Shown piece by piece: positions 48,279 to 56,920 of a DNA stretch of 64,000 bases. Position numbers and translations under genes: made by a program. Under the pieces are notes generated by a model. That model was not told where the DNA came from. It did no database searches and saw only the letters and a list, made by a program, of their open reading frames with translations. The stretch comes from Adiantum capillus-veneris (taxonomy: Eukaryota > Streptophyta > Polypodiopsida > Polypodiales > Pteridaceae): NCBI GenBank assembly GCA_014529385.2, contig CM043967.1, forward strand, positions 87,033,278 through 87,097,277, in the 5' to 3' direction. Every line of letters starts with the position of its first letter. The first letter of the stretch is position 1.

Positions 48279-48497
48279 ATGAATAACCCACATGATGATC
48301 ATTTCTATCGCTTTCACTCTGTACGATCTATTAGAATTAACGTATGGATTAGCCGTAAAATACACTTTCAACAACGTATAGTGTTTCTCTTCGGTCCTGA
48401 AAGGCTCAATGAAATACTTCTATCACTGGATCCCATCATACTACCTCTCATAGACTATAATTTTTCTTTTGATGTAAGCATAGTTATCTTGCTATGA
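48279..48497 (+). CDS. LTR-encoded small protein P1 (family B, 5' LTR copy)
   Basis: 72 codons, about 520 nt downstream of the likely transcription start and upstream of gag, so it sits in the leader of the genomic RNA. Core FQQRIVFLFGPERLNEIL is identical to the family A 3' copy despite many silent base changes. Ends in ATGA overlap with P2. Confidence 0.62.
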   Translation: MNNPHDDHFYRFHSVRSIRINVWISRKIHFQQRIVFLFGPERLNEILLSLDPIILPLIDYNFSFDVSIVILL

Positions 48498-48706
48498 ACC
48501 AAGAGGATTTGTACACACAATTAATCCCAATCACTAGGCAAAATATATATATTATGGTAAGCACAAAACTACAATTCCAAAGAACAATTCGTAGCCTATT
48601 TGGTCAGCCAAGATTGAATGCCATTAACTCATCCATTAACCCTTTCATATTACCCATGATACGATATGACCATAGCCTTGATGTTTTCATCTTCGTATTG
48701 TTTTGA
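48494..48706 (+). CDS. LTR-encoded small protein P2 (family B, 5' LTR copy)
   Basis: 70 codons; FQRTIRSLFGQPRLN, FILPMIRYD, LDVFIFVLF. Starts inside the P1 stop. Identical between the two family B LTRs. Confidence 0.62.
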   Translation: MNQEDLYTQLIPITRQNIYIMVSTKLQFQRTIRSLFGQPRLNAINSSINPFILPMIRYDHSLDVFIFVLF

Positions 48707-48915
48707 CATTCTCTTTTGCGTTCTTTCTTTGTGTGTGTGTGAGTGCAAGAGAGAAAGAGTGAGTCTTCTTTGATTGCACTTCTTTCCAAACCCTAGTCTT
48801 CATGGCATCCATGGTTTAACTCCTTCATATAGTTTTTGTTGAGTTCTCTCACAAACTCTCACAGCCATAAGCCCGGTGCTTTCCTGGCAAGACCGCAAAT
48901 TTCTCGACATATTTT

Positions 48916-48932
48916 TGGTGAACCCGACGCGA
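48916..48932 (+). promoter_or_regulatory. candidate primer-binding site, family B
   Basis: TGGTGAACCCGACGCGA, six bases after the LTR; shared with family A in its first ten bases. Confidence 0.6.
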
Positions 48933-48962
48933 ATCTTCTAGGGTGAGAGTTTGTGGGTAACC

Positions 48963-51338
48963 ATGGGTGATCATGTTGAGCAACAGGGTATGCATTTTGA
49001 CCCAGCAACAATGCAAATGTTTCAAGCATTTGCAATGTTCATGCAACAACAACATGCTACTGAAAGAAGGGAGATTTCAGCAACGAAGGCCATACAAGCG
49101 GTCGTCAACAGAATGGATCAGTTCAATGGCAAAGATGTAACCAAGTACTTACGCGAGTATGTGAAGGAGATGGAGCTGCATCGCGTGTCAGAAGGTGAGA
49201 TGATTCAAAGCTTTGAGCTAGTTGTTGCTCCAAAAATTAGGGAGCATGTTAGGGCAATTAAAGATGGGCATGGGAGAAATTGGGAAGAACTCAAAGTAGC
49301 TTTAAAGGAGGAATATTTCATGGAGGACTCTGAGAGAGTGACCAAAAGGACATTCTTAGAATGGGTAGTCAAGCCAAAGCAAGGACTATCAATAACAGAG
49401 CTACTTAGGGAATTTGAGCGGCGCTATGTACAACTCACTAGGACAGAAAGGGCCACACTAGATGCAGAGAAGATAGATCTTTTCTTACAAGCTGCAGGTA
49501 AAGAGTTTCAAGAAAATTTGGAGCTTCTTCTTGAAGATAAAGATGCTGAGCAAGGACTAAAGACCGACTGGAATGAGGTTGAAGGTGCTGTCTCGCTGCT
49601 TGCCAAACGACAAAGAAGAAGGGACAAGATGGTAGTAAACACTACAAGTCCTTCCACCTCAACTTCTGACAAAATGGTAAAGCCTACTTTTATCGCTCCT
49701 AAGTTTGATGACTCCATGCTAGATGAGCTTGTGAAGGGAATGCGTGACTTGAAGGTGAAGTTTGCAAAGCTTGAAGAAAAAGGCCAACCATCAGGGCCAC
49801 TTCCTAGGCAAAGACAACAGCCCAAAGAAGGGTTTGTTAATAGATGTATTTGGTGTGATAGTACAAACCATGTAAGAAGGGATTGTGATGATTTTAGTGA
49901 TGCTTTGTCAAAAGATGTTGTCTTTTTTAAGGATGGTAAAATCCACTTAAGAGAGACAGGTCTACCCTTGAGAACTAACTTTGGGAAGGGGGGAATGCAA
50001 ACCTTAGTTGAAGATATGGCAACCAAGCATGCCACCTCTTCAGTTGAGGCAGCTACTTATGGAGTAAAAATTAAACATTTTTGTGATGAAGAAGTGAGTG
50101 ACCATCATGGTCAAATTTGGCCAAATGTCATGCAATTAGCTAAAAAAGGAAAGCTTACAAAAGAGATTCTATATGAAGCAGGTGATTGCATACGTCTAGA
50201 AACAGGATGGAATGATCCAGTGGACTCATTGTCAGTGCATGCCTACATTACAAAATGCCAACAAAATGAGGCAATTGTAGAAGAGAAGCGCAGATGTGAG
50301 AATGCTGATGAAGGACCATCAAAAAGAGCTTCTAGAAGTGGGGGAAGAAGCGACTCAATGCCTTCTCAAACACCCTCAACACAAGGAGCATCTCCACCTG
50401 AAGTACTCATGGAGGAGTCTACAACAGGAAAGAAGAAAGAGCCAATGAAAGGTAAAACAAAAGGCCCAACTTATAAACTACAATCTGATATTGAGGTTGC
50501 TACAGATTTAAAGAAAGTCTTGGAGGAAAGGATCTTGAATAGCAAGATTGAGTTTACTCTGGGAGAAGTTCTTGGCATTGCAAAGCGTGAATTCCATGAG
50601 GAGATCATTGACATCATCAAGAGAAAGAGGCAAACCCTTGCTGAAGTTTCTCGTCCACAGGTTGAAGGGGAAACCTCAAAGACACAAGGGATGCAACTGC
50701 AAAATAAGGAGAATGATGGAGCTGTGGTAGGATGCTACCAATCTAGTGGGAGAGTGAAGCAAGTGTATTTCTCAAATGATGATGAAGAAGTTGAAGATAT
50801 TCCTAGGAGTTACTATTCACGAAGTCATTGGGCAAGGGCTACTACAGAAACTTTGGTCAAGGTAGGTGATCTTGAAGAGCCATTTGTTTCCTTGATTGAC
50901 CATGGTTCAGAAATAAACATAATGTCAAAGAGTCTCTACAACAAGTGCAAATGGCCGATGGACACAGATCATGGCTGGATGGTAAAAGTGGCAAACAATT
51001 CATCCGGTGAATTGTATGCAGCATGTCCAGGTGTGAAGGTAACAATAGGTGATGTAAAGATTGACCAAAACTTCTTTGTACAGGATACATCTTCATATCA
51101 TCTCATCCTTGGACAACCCTACATTGTGGGAGTTCGAATGGAAACAAAGGTAATGGACGATGGTTCAGCATATGCTAGGATACGTAGCAAAGATGGTAAA
51201 CGTGCTGTCCAATTCCTCACAGTTTGTGTAAACCATGAAAGAAATCGTGACAACCTCAGAGAACATCCTCTACCAAAGGTGAGCAAAGAGTTTCATGATC
51301 ATAGAGAAATGATGGGTTTTGGCCAAGTACCATTGTAA
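48963..51338 (+). CDS. family B Gag-protease
   Basis: 791 codons from ATG 48963 (ACCATGG context). Gag capsid-like part near residues 35-160 (FNGKDVTKYLREYVKEMEL, NWEELKVALKEEYF); CCHC zinc knuckle CIWCDSTNHVRRDC near 49852-49893; a low-complexity linker near 50280-50470; retropepsin near residues 630-760 with VSLIDHGSEINIM (DHGS at the active site, a D-x-G-S variant) and LILGQPYIVG. The stop at 51336 lies inside a hairpin following a slippery heptamer, so protease is translated in the Gag frame and pol by -1 shift. Uninterrupted, consistent with youth. Confidence 0.9.
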   Translation: MGDHVEQQGMHFDPATMQMFQAFAMFMQQQHATERREISATKAIQAVVNRMDQFNGKDVTKYLREYVKEMELHRVSEGEMIQSFELVVAPKIREHVRAIKDGHGRNWEELKVALKEEYFMEDSERVTKRTFLEWVVKPKQGLSITELLREFERRYVQLTRTERATLDAEKIDLFLQAAGKEFQENLELLLEDKDAEQGLKTDWNEVEGAVSLLAKRQRRRDKMVVNTTSPSTSTSDKMVKPTFIAPKFDDSMLDELVKGMRDLKVKFAKLEEKGQPSGPLPRQRQQPKEGFVNRCIWCDSTNHVRRDCDDFSDALSKDVVFFKDGKIHLRETGLPLRTNFGKGGMQTLVEDMATKHATSSVEAATYGVKIKHFCDEEVSDHHGQIWPNVMQLAKKGKLTKEILYEAGDCIRLETGWNDPVDSLSVHAYITKCQQNEAIVEEKRRCENADEGPSKRASRSGGRSDSMPSQTPSTQGASPPEVLMEESTTGKKKEPMKGKTKGPTYKLQSDIEVATDLKKVLEERILNSKIEFTLGEVLGIAKREFHEEIIDIIKRKRQTLAEVSRPQVEGETSKTQGMQLQNKENDGAVVGCYQSSGRVKQVYFSNDDEEVEDIPRSYYSRSHWARATTETLVKVGDLEEPFVSLIDHGSEINIMSKSLYNKCKWPMDTDHGWMVKVANNSSGELYAACPGVKVTIGDVKIDQNFFVQDTSSYHLILGQPYIVGVRMETKVMDDGSAYARIRSKDGKRAVQFLTVCVNHERNRDNLREHPLPKVSKEFHDHREMMGFGQVPL

Positions 51339-51357
51339 AGCGGGATTGCAGTGGTAC
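51314..51357 (+). promoter_or_regulatory. -1 ribosomal frameshift signal (gag-pro to pol)
   Basis: Heptamer G GGT TTT (51314-51320) in the Gag phase fits X XXY YYZ. After a 6-nt spacer, 51327-51338 pairs with 51346-51357 (12 bp, two G-U wobbles, 7-nt loop); the Gag stop TAA is inside the stem. The -1 frame is open from 51305 into pol. Confidence 0.75.
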
Positions 51358-53962
51358 AGAAAGAAAAAGGGTCTCGCCTGATCCAAAAATAGGTGAAGCA
51401 TTTTCAACGAGCTCCTTGGTAACAAAGAATGGATCAGTATGTTTTACAAAACTTGAAGATTTGAAGAGATGCGAGAAGCAATATGTGCATAATGTACAAA
51501 TAGGCATGAAAAAGAGTGGGTTGCTAGAGCCTACTGAAAATGTTTTGGGTTTGTGTGAACAAGTTTCTTTTGTAGATACTATGGGTGAGCTTGATGCTAT
51601 AATGAGGTCTAGTGTGCATCTTGAAAATGAAGTTGTGGAAGTTTGCTCTATGGAAATGTATCAAGTAATAGAAGCCTTTAAAGAAAGCCAAACAGTTGGC
51701 CCAGAAGTCCATGTTGAAACTAAATACAAGAGTGTAGCAAAGAAGGTGAAACCAGTAGCTTCACCCTTACCACCCAACAACAGGGAAAAGATTGAACAGG
51801 CTTCTTTACAACCAAGTTTGCGGAATCCTAAAAAGATCGGGCATACCTTCACAAAGGAGTCTTTTCAAGAGTTGCAGATTGGTTGCAAGGAGTTTCTAAC
51901 ACAGGAGGAGACAAAGTGCTTCAAAGAAATGCTTTCAAAGCATGGTAAGGCTTTTGCATTCGAGCCACATGAGATAGGATGTGTTGATCCTTATATTGTA
52001 GCTCCTATGGTAATTTTCACAATACCTCATGTGCCTTGGAATCTGCGGCCTATTCCGGTTCCAAAGGCTCATTTGCCAAAGTTAGTAGAGCTACTGAATG
52101 AGAAAATCAAAATGGGAATCTTGGAGCCTTCTTGTGCTCCATACTCAAACAGGTGGTTCACAGTTCCAAAGAAGAATGGTTCTCTATGCTTCATCCAAGA
52201 TATGCAACCAGTGAACAAGGTGACAATTAGAAATGTAGGAACAGGTCCAATTGTGGATGAATTTGCAGAGGCGTTTGCAGGGAGGGCAATCTACTCAATG
52301 GGGGATCTCTACTCAGGGTATGATCAATTTCAGCTTGCAATCGAAAGCAGAGACTTGACAACCATGAGGACACCTTTGGGTTTGGTAAGGATGTGTACCT
52401 TGCCACAGGGAGCAACCAACTTGGTTGCACATATGATGAATGGGATGAATAAGGTCTTATGTGACTTTATTCCTCAAATCACAATGCCTTTCATTGATGA
52501 TTTGCCTATCAAAGGATGTGAAGAAAGTGACAAAGATGAAGCTTTGGATCTCAAGGGATGTCGCAGGTTTGTGGTAAATCACATAAATGATTGTGATAAA
52601 ATTTTGTCTAGGTTGGAAGAAGTGAATCTTACATTGTCGGGGAAAAAGTCTATGTTTGGTGTCAATGAAGTGCTCATTGTGGGGCACATGTGCGGGCCAT
52701 ATGGTAGGAAACCTTGTCCATCAAAGGTAAATGCCATCCAAAGAATGAAAGAAACATGTACTAGCATCACTGAGGTTAGAAGGTTTCTAGGAGCATGTGT
52801 CTTCTATGTTATTTGGATTCCACATTATGCACATGTAGCTGATCCTCTTTATCAGATGCTTAGAAAGAATCAAAAGTTTAAATGGACAGAAGCACATGTA
52901 AAATCCATGAAAAAGCTAAAGGAGTTACTCCAGTCAGCAACGACTTTGAGAAAGGTAGACTATGAGTGTCAAAGGCCAGTGATTGTGACAGTAGATACTA
53001 GTCCTACAGGGATTGGATGGGCAATAGGGCAAGATGACAAAGAAGGACACGAGTATGTGGTAAGATTTGGAGCAAAGGTACTAAGTGCTCGCCAAAGAAA
53101 CTATCCACAGATAAAGAGAGAGTTATGGGGTATGGTTACAGCCTTGAAAAGTGGAAAAGAGTACCTAATTGGTGCATGTGTGGTTGTAGAAACAGATTGT
53201 CTACCACTTCTTGGGATGATTACAAGCTGCTCAACACCAGACATTGCTATGTTGCGGTGGATTGCCTACATTAAGTCCTTAAATCCCGAGTTTAAGCACA
53301 TTGCAGGTAAAGACAATACAGTGGCAGATATGCTATCAAGGGCAAGGTATGAAGATGAGTCACAAATGATTGATGAGGGAGATGATGTAGGCACAAAATT
53401 CTATTCTATCTCTCATGTCAAAGGTAACAATGTCTGCATGACTAATTCACTTGAATTGTTCTTGAAAGATCTTTATGAAGGTGATTGGCTTTCTATTGGA
53501 AGGTACTTGAGTACTCTAACAAAACAGGATGATTGGTCTGAACAAGAATTCAAGAGGATACGCAGGAAAGCATATGGGTACTTTTTAAGGGATGGTTACT
53601 TGTGGAAGCATCCTAAACAAAAGGGTGCTACACCACAACGGGTTACATGTAAAAAAGAGACTCAAGTAAAGCTCATGCAAGAGTTTCATGAGAGTCTATG
53701 GGCTGGACACAGGGGTGTGTGGGCAACCTTCTCCAAGTTGAAAGAAAAATACTGGTGGAAGGGTATGTATAAAGATGTATCTCAGTTTGTAGAGTCATGT
53801 GTAACTTGTCAAATGTATTCGAATGTTCGACATCGTGATGGATTGCACCCTACATATCCACTAGCCATGCACTATAAATGGGTTGTGGATCTAGTCACGA
53901 TGCCTTTAGGACTCTGGCAGATGAGATACTTGGTTCTTGCACGAGAGGACCTAACTAACTAG
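51320..53962 (+). CDS. family B Pol: RT, RNase H, integrase start
   Basis: No ATG is needed if reached by the -1 shift. RT near 52030-52660: NLRPIPVPKAHLPKLVELL, YSNRWFTVPKKNGSLCFI, YSMGDLYSGYDQFQLAI, and palm motif MPFIDDLPIKG (FIDD, Phe for the usual Tyr). RNase H near 52970-53340: VIVTVDTSPTGIGWAIGQ, RQRNYPQIKRELWGM, VVVETDCLPLL, NTVADMLSRA. Integrase zinc module near 53670-53810 (FHESLWAGHRGVW ... VESCVTCQMYS, H-H-C-C complete) and first catalytic Asp (WVVDLVTMPLG). Stops at TAG 53960-53962; the same frame continues. FIDD with a PIKG-like follow-up is unlike common angiosperm gypsy RTs. Confidence 0.88.
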   Translation, partial: WPSTIVKRDCSGTERKRVSPDPKIGEAFSTSSLVTKNGSVCFTKLEDLKRCEKQYVHNVQIGMKKSGLLEPTENVLGLCEQVSFVDTMGELDAIMRSSVHLENEVVEVCSMEMYQVIEAFKESQTVGPEVHVETKYKSVAKKVKPVASPLPPNNREKIEQASLQPSLRNPKKIGHTFTKESFQELQIGCKEFLTQEETKCFKEMLSKHGKAFAFEPHEIGCVDPYIVAPMVIFTIPHVPWNLRPIPVPKAHLPKLVELLNEKIKMGILEPSCAPYSNRWFTVPKKNGSLCFIQDMQPVNKVTIRNVGTGPIVDEFAEAFAGRAIYSMGDLYSGYDQFQLAIESRDLTTMRTPLGLVRMCTLPQGATNLVAHMMNGMNKVLCDFIPQITMPFIDDLPIKGCEESDKDEALDLKGCRRFVVNHINDCDKILSRLEEVNLTLSGKKSMFGVNEVLIVGHMCGPYGRKPCPSKVNAIQRMKETCTSITEVRRFLGACVFYVIWIPHYAHVADPLYQMLRKNQKFKWTEAHVKSMKKLKELLQSATTLRKVDYECQRPVIVTVDTSPTGIGWAIGQDDKEGHEYVVRFGAKVLSARQRNYPQIKRELWGMVTALKSGKEYLIGACVVVETDCLPLLGMITSCSTPDIAMLRWIAYIKSLNPEFKHIAGKDNTVADMLSRARYEDESQMIDEGDDVGTKFYSISHVKGNNVCMTNSLELFLKDLYEGDWLSIGRYLSTLTKQDDWSEQEFKRIRRKAYGYFLRDGYLWKHPKQKGATPQRVTCKKETQVKLMQEFHESLWAGHRGVWATFSKLKEKYWWKGMYKDVSQFVESCVTCQMYSNVRHRDGLHPTYPLAMHYKWVVDLVTMPLGLWQMRYLVLAREDLTN

Positions 53963-54865
53963 GTTGAAGGAAGAGCATTAAGAGCTAAGACCACAGAAGT
54001 TGTGTGCAAATTCCTTCTTGATGAGGTGATTTGCCGTTATGGTTGTGTGGGAAAAATCACTGCAGATCGAGGTGAACTGGATGCCGAAGAAGCAAGGGAG
54101 TTCTTTTCTAGATTAGGGATCAAGCTTTCTCTTACTACAGCTTACAACCCTGAAGGCAATGGAAAGAGTGAAAGAGGGCATCCTCCTATCATCAAAGCTT
54201 TGGCCAAGGCTTGCGAAGGAAGAGTTGGTGAGTGGCCAAAACTGTTACCATACGCTTTATGGGCTGATCGTACAACACATAGCTCAGTAACTGGCTACAT
54301 GCCTGCGGAGCTAATGCATGGTCAAAAGCCAGTGATGTTGATTGAGGATACAATTCCCACATGGAATGTACTACCTTGGCAAGAGGGGCTTAGTAGGGAA
54401 GATCTCCTTGCATTGCGCATAAGGCAACTAGAGAGAAGACCTGGAGACATTGAGGCTGCAAAAGAACGACTCAAAAATGCAAGATTGAAAAACAAGGACT
54501 ACTTTGATAAGCGACATCGGCTCAGGAGCAAAGCAATTGACAAAGGTGACTGGGTTTTAGTGTATGATAGTAGCCTTGATAACCAACACACAGTCATGCG
54601 TAAGTTTTCAAAAAGATGGTTTGGACCATATGTTGTAAAACATGTGCATGAAAATGCTACTTACAGCTTGTCTGAACTAGATGGCACAGAAGTAAAGATT
54701 CCCATTGCAGGAAAAAGGATCAAAATGTTTAAGAGAAGAGGAGACAATGATCCAAAAAATGTTGATGAGGAAGAAGAGCAAAACACAGGTGAAGATCAAA
54801 GTGAAAATGAAGCTCTGGAATCATCCAGTGAAGATGAAAGCAAGGAAGATGTACAAGAGGGCTGA
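53963..54865 (+). CDS. family B Pol: integrase remainder, after in-frame TAG
   Basis: Same frame as the preceding piece. Second catalytic Asp in KITADRGELD and Glu in EGNGKSERGH, then AEERLKNARLKNKDYFDKRH and a C-terminal KGDWVLVYDSS ... KRWFGPYVVKHVHENATYSL domain, ending in an acidic tail. The single stop may be a recent disabling mutation or may be read through. Confidence 0.85.
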   Translation, partial: VEGRALRAKTTEVVCKFLLDEVICRYGCVGKITADRGELDAEEAREFFSRLGIKLSLTTAYNPEGNGKSERGHPPIIKALAKACEGRVGEWPKLLPYALWADRTTHSSVTGYMPAELMHGQKPVMLIEDTIPTWNVLPWQEGLSREDLLALRIRQLERRPGDIEAAKERLKNARLKNKDYFDKRHRLRSKAIDKGDWVLVYDSSLDNQHTVMRKFSKRWFGPYVVKHVHENATYSLSELDGTEVKIPIAGKRIKMFKRRGDNDPKNVDEEEEQNTGEDQSENEALESSSEDESKEDVQEG

Positions 54866-54904
54866 TCTTACAAAGAAATAATTTGGCACATACCAGAGGA
54901 TGTG

Positions 54905-54923
54905 CAGGTTTAGAGGGGGTGGA
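54905..54923 (+). promoter_or_regulatory. polypurine tract, family B
   Basis: GGTTTAGAGGGGGTGGA before the 3' LTR, identical to that of family A. Confidence 0.85.
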
Positions 54924-56289
54924 TGTCGTGCTGTGACATGTACATAGTGGGAACACATGCTACAAGAGTTATCTTGTAACTTTTTAGATACATAATTATA
55001 TTTCCTATAATGTACATATGCATATGTAAGTATAAATATAAGCTTTCTATCTCATCTTATTATTTATCTCAAGTGTAATGTATTCTTACTTTACCATCAA
55101 AAAATACTATGGGAAAAGTGTCAATAGCTCCACCTCTTTAACTTGGGGCAAAAAGCATTGATTCTTTCTTTCTACCATCTCATTATTATCTCACACCCTA
55201 TTTAGATCCTATATCTAGAAAAATTTCCAATCTATATATATTCTATGTATTTTTCTTATATTTCTTTTTAAATAGCTACTAGGAGGGAATCAAATCCTAG
55301 TGGGACACTAGGTGGCATGATTTCAAAGATACACTTATTTTAATGCATTATTGCAAGCATGATTACAAAACTTTGTCAAGGAGCAATGTCATGCTTTCAT
55401 ATGGCATGAGGTGTCCTTTGGAATCAAATGAAAGTTTAGGCTAAGGGGACCACATGAAGACTTTTGCTGCCAGAAATGGACCCTATTTTGATGAATTCTT
55501 TACACAAGGTTCCAATCCGAATTGAAAAATGATTTTAAAATGAAAATCGTAGCTAATGAGCTGAAGTTTCTGCCCATATTTTTACTTTTTTATTTGGAGC
55601 TACGGTTGAGGAGATATGATCAAAATACTGGACCCCAGTCTGCCCACATCATGCAGGGACAGCTCATTTCCAACTTTTCCAATTCCTGTTCACACTCGCT
55701 CCTCTCTTCTTGTGTAAACCCTTGGGGGTTCCCTTCACCTATAAAAGGGGACCTCTTCTTCCTTGGAAAGAACTCAAGCATTCAAGCCATTGATGAGAGG
55801 AATTCTTGAGGGAGTGAGTAGTAATGCCTAATTGTACTTAGCCCTATTAACATAAGCCCAAGCCTACACTTTCTCCTAGAGGAAAACTAGCCATTCTTGT
55901 ACGCCATCCTTGGAGGATCAACTCTAATCAAAGAAGGTGTTGTACTTGGCGTATCAATCAACGTTGAATTCTCCCCTCTTCTTCTCTCTCCCATCAATAA
56001 TGGTGCCGAAGGGTTTCAAGTAAGATGTGTTCTACATTGATGTTTTCTTGATTTCTTGTTGTTTTTATTTTCATCTCTAATCCAACATATATATATGTAT
56101 CTAATCTCATCTCCTTAACCAAACCTATCTCTCTCATTCTTAGTAATTTATCCTCTCTAGGTTCTCTTTGCTACAGGTACATCTCTCCCCGCAGTATCCT
56201 TATTGCCTACGGGCAAGAATAGGGCTTGGGAGGGAAACTTCTCATCTCTTCACTTCTCTTGTATCTACATTTCTCACATACTATCCTAG

Positions 56290-56508
56290 ATGAATAACCC
56301 ACATGATGATCATTTCTATTGCTTTCACTCTGTACGATCTATTAGAATTAACGTATGGATTAGCCGTAAAATACACTTTCAACAACGTATAGTGTTTCTC
56401 TTCGGTCCTGAAAGGCTCAATGAAATACTTCTATCACCGGATCCCATCATACTAGCTCTCATAGACTATAATTTTTCTTTTGATGTAAGCATAGTTATCT
56501 TGCTATGA
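56290..56508 (+). CDS. LTR-encoded small protein P1 (family B, 3' LTR copy)
   Basis: 72 codons. Differs from the 5' copy at three residues (R/C early, L/P, P/A). Frame and ATGA overlap intact. Confidence 0.6.
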   Translation: MNNPHDDHFYCFHSVRSIRINVWISRKIHFQQRIVFLFGPERLNEILLSPDPIILALIDYNFSFDVSIVILL

Positions 56509-56717
56509 ACCAAGAGGATTTGTACACACAATTAATCCCAATCACTAGGCAAAATATATATATTATGGTAAGCACAAAACTACAATTCCAAAGAACAATT
56601 CGTAGCCTATTTGGTCAGCCAAGATTGAATGCCATTAACTCATCCATTAACCCTTTCATATTACCCATGATACGATATGACCATAGCCTTGATGTTTTCA
56701 TCTTCGTATTGTTTTGA
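56505..56717 (+). CDS. LTR-encoded small protein P2 (family B, 3' LTR copy)
   Basis: 70 codons, identical in sequence to the 5' LTR copy. Confidence 0.6.
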   Translation: MNQEDLYTQLIPITRQNIYIMVSTKLQFQRTIRSLFGQPRLNAINSSINPFILPMIRYDHSLDVFIFVLF

Positions 56718-56920
56718 CATTCTCTTTTGCGTTCTTTCTTTGTGTGTGTGTGAGTGCAAGAGAGAAAGAGTGAGTCTTCTTTGATTGCACTTCTTTCCAA
56801 ACCCTAGTCTTCATGGCATCCATGGTTTAACTCCTTCATATAGTTTTTGTTGAGTTCTCTCACAAACTCTCACAGCCATAAGCCCGGTGCTTTCCTGGCA
56901 AGACCGCAAATTTCTCGACA

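Larger units (their letters stand above)
46913..48909 (+). repeat. family B 5' LTR (1997 bp)
   Basis: TGTCGTGCTGTGACATG ... TTTCTCGACA. TATA box near 47728; P1 and P2 ORFs at 48279 and 48494; candidate leader intron 48009-48165. Confidence 0.95.
46913..56920 (+). mobile_element. family B LTR retrotransposon (autonomous type, young), nested in giant-element RT
   Basis: 5' LTR 46913-48909, primer site 48916, gag-pro 48963-51338, frameshift signal, pol to 54865, polypurine tract, 3' LTR 54924-56920. Both LTRs are 1997 bp with about ten differences (~0.5%), so insertion is recent. Target duplication GCGT (46909-46912 and 56921-56924; AGCGT if the last LTR base is counted). The giant-element RT frame resumes directly after it. 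One in-frame TAG (53960-53962) interrupts integrase. Confidence 0.93.
54924..56920 (+). repeat. family B 3' LTR (1997 bp)
   Basis: Same length as the 5' LTR; differences are nearly all single-base transitions (e.g. at 55518, 55834, 56154), plus transversions near 55589, 55697 and 56454. Confidence 0.95.

Noticed and set aside
48604-48789. Minus-strand ORFs antisense to P2 (also 14860, 19501, 56615)
   Set aside because: Silent-site pattern is explained by the + strand ORF P2.
49508-50035. 175-codon minus-strand ORF
   Set aside because: Antisense shadow of the intact family B gag; codon pattern follows the sense gene.
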